Below, in pieces: positions 17,750 to 26,026 of a stretch of DNA of 64,000 nt (positions are counted from its first letter, which is position 1; the number at the start of each line of letters is the position of its first letter). The notes under the pieces were generated by a model. It was not told the DNA's origin. It saw nothing but the letters and a program-made list of their open reading frames with translations, and did not search any database. The DNA comes from Pelagibacteraceae bacterium AG-349-L17 (lineage in GTDB: Bacteria; Pseudomonadota; Alphaproteobacteria; Pelagibacterales; Pelagibacteraceae). A program made the position numbers and the translations under genes. The stretch covers positions 62,001 through 126,000 of the forward strand of contig QCDC01000001.1 of assembly GCA_003278805.1 (NCBI GenBank), written 5' to 3'.

Positions 17750-18762
17750 TTTTTAATTCCAAGTCTTTCTTGTGCAGCTTTAGAGGTTGTTGTGAATTCA
17801 AATCTTAATTTTTCATCTGGTTTAGCATATTTAAAACAACCTCTTGCTGCTAATGCACCTTCATGAAACCCTGAAAGAATTAATTTTAATTTTCCTGGAT
17901 AAAAACAAATATCACCAATTGCAAATATTCCCTCTATATTGGTTTCAAAATTTTCAGTGTTAACTCCAACAGTTTTTTTATTTATATTTAAACCCCAATC
18001 TAAAATTGGCCCAAGCTGCATGATTAAACCAAAGAAACCTAATACATAATCAGATTTAATTTCTTTAATTTCACCTTCATCATGTTTTATTTTAATTTTT
18101 TCAATTTGTTTATCTCCAGTTACAGAGTCCATTTGATATTTCGTAAATAAATTTAACTTTCCTTGATCATTAAGATCTTTTACTTTTTGAACACTAGACT
18201 CTGCTCCACTAAACCCATCTCTTCTATGTATTAAATTTACTTTTGAAGTATTTGATAGCTCTATAGCCCAATCTAAAGCAGAATCTCCTCCCCCAAATAT
18301 TGAAATAGTTTTATCTTTAAATATTGATTTATCTTTAATTGAGTAAAATAATGAATTGCCTTCAAATTTTTCACATTCTTTTACTGAAAATTTTCTAGGC
18401 TCAAAGGAACCAACGCCACCAGCTATTACAATTGCTGCAACATCAAACTTTACTCCACCAGAGGTTTTAACATGCCATCTATTTTGATTTTTTTTTAATT
18501 CTTCTACTCTTTCATTTAAATGAAATTTGACATTGAAAGGTTTAATTTGTTTTAAAAGATTATTGGTTAGCTCTTCTCCAGTACATTCAGGTACGGCTGG
18601 GATATCATAAATTGGTTTATCAGGGTAAAGCTCGATACATTGACCACCTGCTTTATCAAGATTATCTACTATCTCACAACTCAATCCTATAATTCCAAGT
18701 TGATGAGCACAAAATAATCCTGTTGGCCCTGCTCCAATAATTAATACATCTGTTTTATTCAT
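17746..18762 (-). CDS. Thioredoxin reductase-like ferredoxin-NADP reductase
   Basis: A flavoprotein that exchanges electrons between NADPH and ferredoxin. The 338 residues carry an N-terminal FAD motif (LIIGAGPTGLFCAHQLG), AGGQCIELYPDKPIYDIP typical of the YumC-type enzymes, an NADP motif (IFGGGDSALDWAIEL) and the second FAD motif GIFAIGDICFYPGK. The redox-active CxxC of thioredoxin reductase is absent, which supports FNR. It starts directly after the ferredoxin stop, so the two are likely partners. Confidence 0.9.
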   Translation of the reverse strand: MNKTDVLIIGAGPTGLFCAHQLGIIGLSCEIVDNLDKAGGQCIELYPDKPIYDIPAVPECTGEELTNNLLKQIKPFNVKFHLNERVEELKKNQNRWHVKTSGGVKFDVAAIVIAGGVGSFEPRKFSVKECEKFEGNSLFYSIKDKSIFKDKTISIFGGGDSALDWAIELSNTSKVNLIHRRDGFSGAESSVQKVKDLNDQGKLNLFTKYQMDSVTGDKQIEKIKIKHDEGEIKEIKSDYVLGFFGLIMQLGPILDWGLNINKKTVGVNTENFETNIEGIFAIGDICFYPGKLKLILSGFHEGALAARGCFKYAKPDEKLRFEFTTTSKAAQERLGIKK

Positions 18763-19083
18763 TTAACCTTGCTTTGATGGAATATTAACTTCTAAACCAT
18801 CCAACTCATCTGAAACTATTAACTGACAACTTAATCTACTATTATTTTTTGGTTCAAACGCCATATCAAGCATATCTTCTTCACCATCTTCTTTTGCTGG
18901 AAGCTTATTTAACCATTCCTCTTTGACATAAACATGGCAGGTAGCACAAGCCATTCCACCTCCACAATCTGCATCAATTCCTGGAATATCGTTTTGTATA
19001 GCGCCTTCCATCACAGTTAAACCATTTTGAATATCGATTGTGTGTGTTTTATTATCGTCGGTATGATATGTAATTTTTGCCAT
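18763..19083 (-). CDS. [2Fe-2S] ferredoxin (adrenodoxin type)
   Basis: A 106-residue electron carrier. Cluster ligands are Cys40, Cys46, Cys49 and Cys86 in [17 protein letters not shown] and RLSCQLIV, the adrenodoxin-type CX5CX2CXnC spacing. It lies between the desaturase (61 nt gap) and the reductase (no gap). The likely job is to carry electrons from NADPH to the desaturase or another oxygenase. Confidence 0.94.
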   Translation of the reverse strand: MAKITYHTDDNKTHTIDIQNGLTVMEGAIQNDIPGIDADCGGGMACATCHVYVKEEWLNKLPAKEDGEEDMLDMAFEPKNNSRLSCQLIVSDELDGLEVNIPSKQG

Positions 19084-19144
19084 GCGTTATATATAGTTCC
19101 TTATCCAAATTGAACAAGTAAGTAAAATCATACTTAGTATATTT

Positions 19145-20146
19145 TTAAATATTTTGAGGCTCGGGCAGCTCTTTTTTTATAAAATAGCTTGTATCTTCTT
19201 TTTGTTTCATTAGTGCTGGAATAATTTCTTTATAAGCATCAATTAATCCATCATTTGGTTTTGGTAATTGATCTTTAATATGGTGATGTAATTTATCTAA
19301 ATTATAAGATGGAACTGTGGGAAACATATGATGAGTTAAATGATATTCCATTTTCCAATATAAAAAGCTTAATATTGGATTTAAATACATTTCACGTGAT
19401 GTAACTCTGTGATCTTTTATATTCCTTGCAAGTCCTGCATGTTGAGTGAATGCAACAAGTTTATGTAAAGTTTTTCCATAAAATTGTGGTAGTACAAAAT
19501 ACAATAAAGGCATCCAAGAAGAAACGATTATAGACCACAAAATAATTAAAAGCCAAATAGCAACATAAAATCTTGAAATAAAAATTGCTTTTGCATGTGC
19601 ATTTTCTGGAATGCTATCTTGCATGACTTTTGTTTTTATTCCTAAAGCGTGTTGAATAATTTCAAATGAAATATGTTTTTTAAAAAAAACTAAATCTAAA
19701 AATGGAATTATATTTATAATTAATCTTTTAGGTGTTTCTTTTAAATCATTTCCATATTCAATCTCGTGATCAAAAGGATTTTCTGTTGAATAAGTATTTC
19801 CATGATGAACAAAGTGTGTGTATCTCCATCTAGTTGGTTCAAAGTTAGCCATGTAAGACGAGATATAATAAAAAAATTCGTTTAAAAATTTTGATTGAAA
19901 AGCAGTTTTGTGACCTGTCTCATGCCATAATGGGTTAGAGAATGAATAAATGTTTCCATAAACTAAAAACCAAAATACTGACCACCATGTGCCCCAAGTT
20001 TCATACGCAAGAATTCCAGTTACTAACAGCAATCCAAAAAAAACTAAAACATGTTGAAGTCCTTTTATATCTGATTTCTTAGAAAGCTCTTTAAGAACTT
20101 CTTTATCAACTTGGCATTTGTGCCATTTTTCTAATTTAACATCCAT
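19145..20146 (-). CDS. Membrane fatty acid desaturase
   Basis: A di-iron membrane enzyme that inserts double bonds in acyl chains. In 333 residues the three His boxes are HETGH (75-79), HFVHH (111-115) and HLTHH (269-273), with hydrophobic spans between them. The form is nearer acyl-lipid desaturases than alkane hydroxylase. Genes for a ferredoxin and its reductase follow, giving a complete electron supply. A 13-bp inverted repeat lies 5 nt before the ATG, and no Shine-Dalgarno is visible. Confidence 0.87.
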   Translation of the reverse strand: MDVKLEKWHKCQVDKEVLKELSKKSDIKGLQHVLVFFGLLLVTGILAYETWGTWWSVFWFLVYGNIYSFSNPLWHETGHKTAFQSKFLNEFFYYISSYMANFEPTRWRYTHFVHHGNTYSTENPFDHEIEYGNDLKETPKRLIINIIPFLDLVFFKKHISFEIIQHALGIKTKVMQDSIPENAHAKAIFISRFYVAIWLLIILWSIIVSSWMPLLYFVLPQFYGKTLHKLVAFTQHAGLARNIKDHRVTSREMYLNPILSFLYWKMEYHLTHHMFPTVPSYNLDKLHHHIKDQLPKPNDGLIDAYKEIIPALMKQKEDTSYFIKKELPEPQNI

Positions 20147-20151
20147 AGATA

Positions 20152-20182
20152 AAAATTATGTATAGTTATTATACATAATTTT
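20152..20182 (-). promoter_or_regulatory. 13-bp perfect inverted repeat at the desaturase start, containing a TATAAT
   Basis: Positions 20152-20164 and 20170-20182 are perfectly complementary with a 5-nt loop. On the minus strand a TATAAT (20168-20173) sits at its centre, so the palindrome may be an operator over a promoter. If transcribed, it would instead form a hairpin 5 nt before the desaturase ATG (20146). Both readings point to control of desaturase expression. The repeat is seen; the function is inferred. Confidence 0.5.
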
Positions 20183-20191
20183 AATAAAGGT

Positions 20192-20227
20192 AAAAAAAAA
20201 GGGCAAGTACAAAAATTGTACCTGCCC
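20192..20227 (-). terminator. Rho-independent terminator of the proteorhodopsin transcript
   Basis: Read on the minus strand, a 12-bp stem (GGGCAGGTACAA with its partner, one G-U pair) and a 3-nt loop are followed by nine T residues. It lies 20 nt after the proteorhodopsin stop and before the desaturase, so the opsin is probably a single-gene transcript. It is the clearest intrinsic terminator in the window. Confidence 0.9.
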
Positions 20228-20247
20228 TTAATTTAAATTTTAGCTAA

Positions 20248-21021
20248 TTACTTAGCTCTTCTTCCGGCAGAACTAGTTGCAGCAGCCCAAATTACTAGAC
20301 CAAATGCAATTTTGTTAATGAAGTCAGCTAAGTTGTAAACGACGTTAAGTGAGTTAGCGTCTACTCCACCAGTTAAGTAACCAAATACATAACCTAATGG
20401 GTAAATTGCCCAACCTACTGTAACGATCATTCTCATTGCACCAAAAGCAGTCACAAGAGCCTTGTTACCACTTTTCGCTGCAGCTTTACCAGCTTCACCT
20501 GAGAATACTTCATAAAGAATGTATACCCAACCTGCCATTCCGATGATGAAACCAAGTGTAGCATTAATGTAACCTGCTTCACCTAAGTATCCACCGATTA
20601 GCATTACTAATGAACCAATTAACAATCTCCAGAACATTCCAGAATTTGCTTTGTTAATAGCTGCTAGAATTAAATAGAATTCTACCATTTGTAATGGCAC
20701 AGTGATTAACCAGTCAATGTATCTGTAAACAGTTGGCGAGTCTCCAGTAGCAACCCATACTTCTCTCATGTACATGTAGTGTATGAATGCAATACCAGTT
20801 ACTAGACCAGCAACAATAACTGATGTTCTCCAGCCTGATGCGACATTGCCTGCTTCCATGAAAAAGAAAGCAGTAGCTGCTAACATTCCCATAGAGATAA
20901 CCCAGAATGAAATTCCTACGAAGTCATCTTGCATCAACATCGTTGCGTCTGCTGCAATAGCTATACCTGAAAATCCAATCAGAGCCATAGCTGCTAAAGC
21001 AAACAGTTTAAGTTTTTTCAT
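20248..21021 (-). CDS. Proteorhodopsin, light-driven proton pump, blue-tuned
   Basis: A seven-helix retinal protein in the inner membrane that pumps protons in light. The 257 residues include a cleavable signal peptide (to about residue 23, GIAIA). In helix C, Asp103, Thr107 and Glu114 are the acceptor-donor DTE set, His81 equals the His75 partner, and Lys237 in DFINKIAFGLVIW binds retinal. Gln111 occupies the spectral tuning site (105 in the reference protein), which means blue absorption. A strong GAGGGAG ribosome site precedes the ATG and a terminator follows the gene. No retinal synthesis genes are in the window. Confidence 0.98.
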   Translation of the reverse strand: MKKLKLFALAAMALIGFSGIAIAADATMLMQDDFVGISFWVISMGMLAATAFFFMEAGNVASGWRTSVIVAGLVTGIAFIHYMYMREVWVATGDSPTVYRYIDWLITVPLQMVEFYLILAAINKANSGMFWRLLIGSLVMLIGGYLGEAGYINATLGFIIGMAGWVYILYEVFSGEAGKAAAKSGNKALVTAFGAMRMIVTVGWAIYPLGYVFGYLTGGVDANSLNVVYNLADFINKIAFGLVIWAAATSSAGRRAK

Positions 21022-21051
21022 AAAAAACTCCCTCTTCGTTAGTTTTTATTT

Positions 21052-21085
21052 TAGTTTATATAAACTAGACTTAAGTTACCTTAAG
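21052..21085 (-). promoter_or_regulatory. Palindrome and CTTAAG repeats upstream of proteorhodopsin
   Basis: A perfect 16-bp palindrome TAGTTTATATAAACTA at 21052-21067 lies 31 nt before the opsin ATG. Next to it are two CTTAAG hexamers spaced 10 bp (21070-21075 and 21080-21085). They lie in the 210-bp divergent region between proteorhodopsin and prpE. They may be an operator or part of the promoter; in such AT-rich DNA some palindromes arise by chance. Confidence 0.3.
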
Positions 21086-21231
21086 CCAATTTCGTGGTTA
21101 AATAGCAAATTAAAATAGTTTTATGAAGACTTAATTGTCACTAATAAGCATTGATTTTACTTAATTTTTAAAATTAAATACAATTTATAAGTTAAAAACC
21201 AAAAAAAATAAGGAATTCGAATCAATTTTTT

Positions 21232-23133
21232 ATGTCTTCTAAGTTTAATGAAATTTACGAAAATTCTATAAAAAATCCTGAAATATTTTGGCAAGAAGCC
21301 TCGGAAGATATCTTTTGGTTTAAAAAACCAGTAAAAATTTTAAATAAATCTAACCCACCTTTCTATAAATGGTTCGAAGATGGGGTCACAAATACATGTT
21401 ATAACGCTTTAGACATCCATATTGATCAAGGAAGAGGTCAAAAAACAGCTTTAATCTACGATAGTCCTATTACAGGTAATAAAAGTAAGTTCACTTATGA
21501 GGAATTAAGGTCAAAAGTTTCTAAATTTGCTGGGGCATTGAAAGCTCAAGGGGCCAATAAAGGAGACCGAGTGGTTATTTACATGCCAATGATCCCTGAA
21601 GCAGTGATTGCTATGCTTGCTTGTGCAAGAATTGGTGCAATTCACTCTGTTGTCTTTGGTGGGTTTGCTTCAAATGAGCTTGCAAGCAGAATAGACGACA
21701 GTAAGGCAAAGATATTGGTGACTGCTTCATGCGGTTTTGAGCCCGGAAGGACAGTTGAATACAAGCCGCTTGTGGATGAAGCTATTAAAATAGCTAATCA
21801 CAAAATTGAAAAGATGATTTTGTTTCAAAGACCTGGTAATGAGGTTAAATTAAATGCTCCAAATGAGGTCAGTTGGGAAGAGGTGGTCTCTAATGCTAAG
21901 AATGCAGACTGCGTGGAGATGAACTCCAATGAGTTTGCTTATATTTTGTATACTTCAGGAACAACCGGAACTCCTAAAGGTATAGTAAGAGATATTGGAG
22001 GTCACATTGTTGCTCTCAAATGGACCATGAAAAATATCTACAACATTGATACAGATGATATTTGGTGGTCAGCAAGTGATATTGGTTGGATTGTAGGGCA
22101 CTCATATATTGTCTACGCTCCATTGTTCAAAGGATGCACAACAGTTTTATTTGAGGGTAAGCCAGTAGGAACTCCAGATGCTGGGGCTTTCTGGAAAATA
22201 ATATCTGACTATAAGGTAAAGTCTCTTTTTACAGCTCCGACAGCTTTTAGAGCGATTAAAAAAGAAGATCCTGACGGTAAATTTTTCTCAAAATATGATT
22301 TGAGCAGTTTTGAAAGCTTATTCCTTGCTGGAGAGAGAGCCGATCCAGATACTATTAAGTGGGCTGAAAATTTACTTAAAGTTCCTGTGATAGATCATTG
22401 GTGGCAAACTGAGACTAGTTGGGCGATCAGTTCAAATTGTACTGGTATTGAAATGATGGAAACGAAATATGGTTCAGCCTGCAAAGCTGTTCCTGGATAT
22501 GATGTAAAAATAATTAAGCCAGATCAATCTTTAGCAAAACCAAATGAAATGGGAGACATTGTTGTTAAACTGCCTTTGCCTCCTGGCACTTTCCCAACAT
22601 TATGGAATGCAGATCAAAGATACAAAGAAAACTATATGTCTAATTATGAGGGATTTTACCAAACATATGATGCAGGTCATATCGATGATGATGGTTATAT
22701 TTGGATCATGTCTAGAACTGATGACATTATAAATGTGGCTGGTCATAGATTATCTACAGGTGCAATCGAAGAAGTATTGTCCGAACATCAATCTGTTGCT
22801 GAATGCGCGGTTCTTGGTATTGCGGATAAATTGAAAGGTCAATTGCCTATAGGTTTAGTAGTTTTAAAATCTGGAGTGGATAAAGATAATGAGACTATAT
22901 CTAAAGAATGTGTACAAATGGTGAGAGACAAAATAGGCCCGGTTGCTGCATTTAAAGTAGTGATTGTTATTAAAAGGTTGCCAAAAACAAGATCGGGTAA
23001 AATATTAAGAGGAACAATTAGAAAAATTGCAGATAATGTAGAATATAAAGTGCCTCCCACAATTGACGATCCAGCAATTTTAACAGAAATAAAAGAAGAT
23101 TTAATTCAACATAAAATTTTAAGTAATGATTAA
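21232..23133 (+). CDS. prpE: Propionyl-CoA synthetase (acyl-CoA synthetase)
   Basis: An AMP-forming synthetase that activates propionate (or acetate) with ATP and CoA. The 633 residues include the AMP-binding motif YTSGTTGTPKGIVRD, VTASCGFEPGRTVEYKPLVDEAI (typical of PrpE rather than Acs), the WWQTETSW site and the catalytic Lys motif KTRSGKILRGTIRK near the C terminus. The length is close to E. coli PrpE (628). The SMR gene starts inside its end (8-bp overlap). Substrate preference between acetate, propionate and acrylate cannot be read from sequence. Confidence 0.88.
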   Translation: MSSKFNEIYENSIKNPEIFWQEASEDIFWFKKPVKILNKSNPPFYKWFEDGVTNTCYNALDIHIDQGRGQKTALIYDSPITGNKSKFTYEELRSKVSKFAGALKAQGANKGDRVVIYMPMIPEAVIAMLACARIGAIHSVVFGGFASNELASRIDDSKAKILVTASCGFEPGRTVEYKPLVDEAIKIANHKIEKMILFQRPGNEVKLNAPNEVSWEEVVSNAKNADCVEMNSNEFAYILYTSGTTGTPKGIVRDIGGHIVALKWTMKNIYNIDTDDIWWSASDIGWIVGHSYIVYAPLFKGCTTVLFEGKPVGTPDAGAFWKIISDYKVKSLFTAPTAFRAIKKEDPDGKFFSKYDLSSFESLFLAGERADPDTIKWAENLLKVPVIDHWWQTETSWAISSNCTGIEMMETKYGSACKAVPGYDVKIIKPDQSLAKPNEMGDIVVKLPLPPGTFPTLWNADQRYKENYMSNYEGFYQTYDAGHIDDDGYIWIMSRTDDIINVAGHRLSTGAIEEVLSEHQSVAECAVLGIADKLKGQLPIGLVVLKSGVDKDNETISKECVQMVRDKIGPVAAFKVVIVIKRLPKTRSGKILRGTIRKIADNVEYKVPPTIDDPAILTEIKEDLIQHKILSND

Positions 23134-23458
23134 AACTTATTTATTTCTTGCAGGTGCAGTACTTTTTGAAGTTGCTGGTACAATGTTATTACCTATAACT
23201 CAAAATTTTACTAAACTTATCCCAACAGTTGCTCTTGCATTCTTTTATCTTTGTGCATTCTATCTTTTAACTTTTGTAGCAGACAAAATTCCTATCGCTA
23301 TTATGTATGCAACATGGAGCGGTCTTGGAATTTTTACTATTGCAATCCTTGGATATATATTTTTTAAACAAACTTTAGCTTGGCAAGCAATAATGGGACT
23401 ATTCTTAATAGTGATAGGTATAATTTTAGTAAATAGTTTTACTGGAAAACTTAGCTAA
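23126..23458 (+). CDS. Small multidrug resistance (SMR/EmrE-type) transporter
   Basis: A 110-residue four-helix membrane antiporter. It keeps the essential membrane Glu (Glu15 in VLFEVAGT), the YATWSGLG motif of helix 3 and a hydrophobic fourth helix for dimerisation. The ATG lies inside the prpE end (ATGATTAA), so translation is coupled. The 3' end overlaps the convergent pyrC gene by 8 bp. Substrates of the family include quaternary ammonium compounds and guanidinium; which one applies here is unknown. Confidence 0.88.
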   Translation: MIKTYLFLAGAVLFEVAGTMLLPITQNFTKLIPTVALAFFYLCAFYLLTFVADKIPIAIMYATWSGLGIFTIAILGYIFFKQTLAWQAIMGLFLIVIGIILVNSFTGKLS

Positions 23459-24758
23459 ACTGTAAAGGTGTTCCATCAGGATCACCTAAAATTTTCCCAT
23501 CCTGCATTTTAATTTTTCCTGCAATAATCGTATGGGTAGGTGTTCCTTTAAATTTAAATCCATTAAATGGTGACCATTTACATTTGCTCTCTATATTTTC
23601 ATTTTTAATCTCAATTGTTTTATTCATATCTACAATAGTAAAGTCAGCATCATAAGCTTCTTTAATAAATCCTTTATTTTTAATTCCAAAAATCTTAACT
23701 GGATTTTCACATACAAAATTCATTAATTGGTTAAGAGATAATTTTCCATCATTTATGTGATTAAGCATTATAGGCATTAAAGTTTGAACTCCTGGCATTC
23801 CTGAAGGTGTGTTTGGATATACCTTATCTTTATTTTCTTTTAAATGAGGAGCATGATCAGATCCAATCGTGTCATTAAAGTTATTTCTCACTCCATACCA
23901 TAATCGATCATAATGAGATTTATCTCTTAATGGTGGGTTCATTTGAGCGTAAGTTCCAAGCTTGTCATAACAATCTGGTGCGTAAAGAGTTAAATGCTGA
24001 GGAGTGATCTCAAATGTAATATTTCCCTTATGTTGAGATAGAAAATCTATTTCCTCTTTTGTTGTAATATGAAGTACATGGGCTTTTTTATTATACTTTT
24101 CTGCAATTCGAACAATTCTTCTAGTAGATGCAATTGCACATTCTGCACTTCTCCAAACTGGATGTGTATGAACATCACCCTTTTTTATTAGTTTCTTATT
24201 TACTTTTAAAATTGCCTCATCCTCAGAATGAACCGCTACTACTTTTGATGCATTTTGAAAAACCCTATCTATATCATCTTCCTCAGCAACTAATAAATTA
24301 CCAGTTGAAGATCCTGCAAAAAGTTTAATACCACAACAGCCTTCTAAACCCTCTAAACTTGCTAAATCATCAGCATTATCTGCTGTTGCTCCAAAATAAA
24401 AAGCATAATTGCAATACATTCTATTTTTTGCAAGATCTAATTTTCTTTGAAATTCCTTCATATTAGAAGTTGGTGGATTTGTATTAGGCATTTCAAATAC
24501 ACTTGTAATACCTCCTGCAATTGCTGCTCTACTCCCTGAATGAAGATCCTCTGTATCAGTTGATCCTGGTTCTCTAAAATGTGTTTGCGTATCTATGCAA
24601 CCAGGTAATACTGTATGGCCTTCTGCATTAATTGTTTCTTTTGCTTCTTCTGAAATTTGCCCAATCTGTTGAATTTTTTCATCTTTTATAGCAACATCAA
24701 CATCTTTTAATTCACCATCGATGTAACATTTTCCATTTTTAATTATAAGATCTAACAT
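23451..24758 (-). CDS. pyrC: Dihydroorotase
   Basis: This enzyme closes carbamoyl aspartate to dihydroorotate in pyrimidine synthesis. The 435-residue product fits class I dihydroorotases. Metal residues appear in GCIDTQTHFREPG (H-x-H and substrate Arg), KLFAGSSTGNLL (the Lys position), VVAVHSEDE, KAHVLHITTKEE and TIGSDHAPH. The related hydantoinases lack the HFREPG motif. It is convergent with and overlaps the SMR gene. carA at the window end belongs to the same pathway. Confidence 0.88.
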   Translation of the reverse strand: MLDLIIKNGKCYIDGELKDVDVAIKDEKIQQIGQISEEAKETINAEGHTVLPGCIDTQTHFREPGSTDTEDLHSGSRAAIAGGITSVFEMPNTNPPTSNMKEFQRKLDLAKNRMYCNYAFYFGATADNADDLASLEGLEGCCGIKLFAGSSTGNLLVAEEDDIDRVFQNASKVVAVHSEDEAILKVNKKLIKKGDVHTHPVWRSAECAIASTRRIVRIAEKYNKKAHVLHITTKEEIDFLSQHKGNITFEITPQHLTLYAPDCYDKLGTYAQMNPPLRDKSHYDRLWYGVRNNFNDTIGSDHAPHLKENKDKVYPNTPSGMPGVQTLMPIMLNHINDGKLSLNQLMNFVCENPVKIFGIKNKGFIKEAYDADFTIVDMNKTIEIKNENIESKCKWSPFNGFKFKGTPTHTIIAGKIKMQDGKILGDPDGTPLQFS

Positions 24759-24801
24759 TTTGAGAAATTGTTATTATATTACAATCTATAATTAATCAAT
24801 T

Positions 24802-25692
24802 ATGAATATCAAAAACGTTTACATTTTAGATAACAGAGCTATTCTTTATATTAATGGAGAAAATGCAAAAGAGTTTCTTCAAAATCTTATCAGTAACGAT
24901 ATAAACAAAGTAAGTGATGTAAATAGTTGTTTCAGTTCATTACTAACACCCCAAGGTAAATTTTTATATGAATTTATAATTGTAAAACATAAGTCTGGAT
25001 ATCTTTTGGATTGTGAAAAACCTCAGGCAGAGGAGTTATTCAAACAATTATCGTTATATAAATTAAGATCAAAAGTTGAAATTCTAAATTTAAGTAATGA
25101 ATTTGTTGTAGCAGCATTTTCTCATGAAAAATTCTTAACTTTTGATGAAGTAAAAGATCAACCTGGATACACAATTAAATATAGAGAAGATCCAATATTT
25201 TTAGATCCAAGAAATAAGGATTTGGGTGCGAGATTAATAATTAATTTAGAAAAACTTTATTTATCTTTAAAAAAACTAGATCTTCATGATGCTGATCTTA
25301 AAGAATATTATTCATTAAGTCATAGACTTGGAATAGTTCCAAAAGATTTAAATAAATTAAAAGACAAATTGTTTGGTATTGAATGTAATTTTGAAGAATT
25401 AAATGGAATTGATTTCAAAAAAGGTTGTTATGTTGGCCAAGAAAATACAGCGCGAATTAAATTAAAGAACAAGCTTTCAAAAAGATTGTTTCCAATTAAT
25501 GTAATTAATGGAAAACTATACGAAGGTGAAAGTATTTATAATAATGAAATAGAAATAGGTAAGGTTTTAATTGATAGCGACTACCCTTTTGCATTAATTA
25601 AATACTTAAACGAAAACTTTAATGAAAAAGCAAATTTTAAAACTAAAGAAGCTTCAATAAATATTAATAAACCGGATTGGATAAAAAACTAA
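24802..25692 (+). CDS. ygfZ: Folate-binding YgfZ/GcvT-like Fe-S maintenance protein
   Basis: YgfZ proteins bind folate and help assembly or repair of certain Fe-S enzymes such as MiaB. The 296-residue product has a GcvT-like N-terminal fold (AILYINGENAKEFLQNLISNDI) and the hallmark KGCYVGQE at 207-214. The only other reading is the T protein of glycine cleavage, which is longer and lacks this Cys motif. It is a single gene divergent from pyrC by 43 nt. Confidence 0.9.
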   Translation: MNIKNVYILDNRAILYINGENAKEFLQNLISNDINKVSDVNSCFSSLLTPQGKFLYEFIIVKHKSGYLLDCEKPQAEELFKQLSLYKLRSKVEILNLSNEFVVAAFSHEKFLTFDEVKDQPGYTIKYREDPIFLDPRNKDLGARLIINLEKLYLSLKKLDLHDADLKEYYSLSHRLGIVPKDLNKLKDKLFGIECNFEELNGIDFKKGCYVGQENTARIKLKNKLSKRLFPINVINGKLYEGESIYNNEIEIGKVLIDSDYPFALIKYLNENFNEKANFKTKEASININKPDWIKN

Positions 25693-25697
25693 TTTTC

Positions 25698-25859
25698 TTA
25701 TTTAAATATATAAACAACCATTAAAATTATTAAAACTATTATGATCCAGATACTGAGATTTTTAAGAAATTGTTTGAATTGAGAATTTGATTGTAAAAAA
25801 CTTGGTAATACTAGAAGCAAAACTCCAACCATAAATATTACTGAAATTAATTTATCCAT
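25698..25859 (-). CDS. Unrecognised 53-residue two-helix membrane protein
   Basis: This ORF is below the track limit. ATG at 25859 is preceded by AGGAG at 6 nt spacing, one of the best ribosome sites in the window. The product has a hydrophobic helix (LISVIFMVGVLLLVLPSFL), a short polar loop (QSNSQFKQFLKN) and a second helix (LSIWIIIVLIILMVVYIF). It lies just downstream of tRNA-Leu on the same strand and ends 5 nt from the ygfZ stop. The family and role are unknown. Confidence 0.65.
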   Translation of the reverse strand: MDKLISVIFMVGVLLLVLPSFLQSNSQFKQFLKNLSIWIIIVLIILMVVYIFK

Positions 25860-25885
25860 CAAAAACTCCTATATAAAATTCACTT

Positions 25886-25971
25886 TGGTGCGGTCGGAGA
25901 GACTCGAACTCTCATGGATTAGGTCCACACGGCCCTCAACCGTGCCTGTCTACCAATTTCAGCACGACCGC
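25886..25971 (-). tRNA. tRNA-Leu(GAG)
   Basis: The minus strand folds into a class II tRNA with acceptor stem GCGGTCG/CGACCGC, discriminator A and encoded CCA. The anticodon loop is TTGAGGG, hence anticodon GAG, followed by a long variable arm (GTGGACC...) and a normal T-loop TTCGAGT. It reads CUC and CUU. Confidence 0.97.
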
Positions 25972-26026
25972 AATATGTCCCATAATAAATGAATGACAAT
26001 CATGATTCAAATTGGTAAAAATCCTC

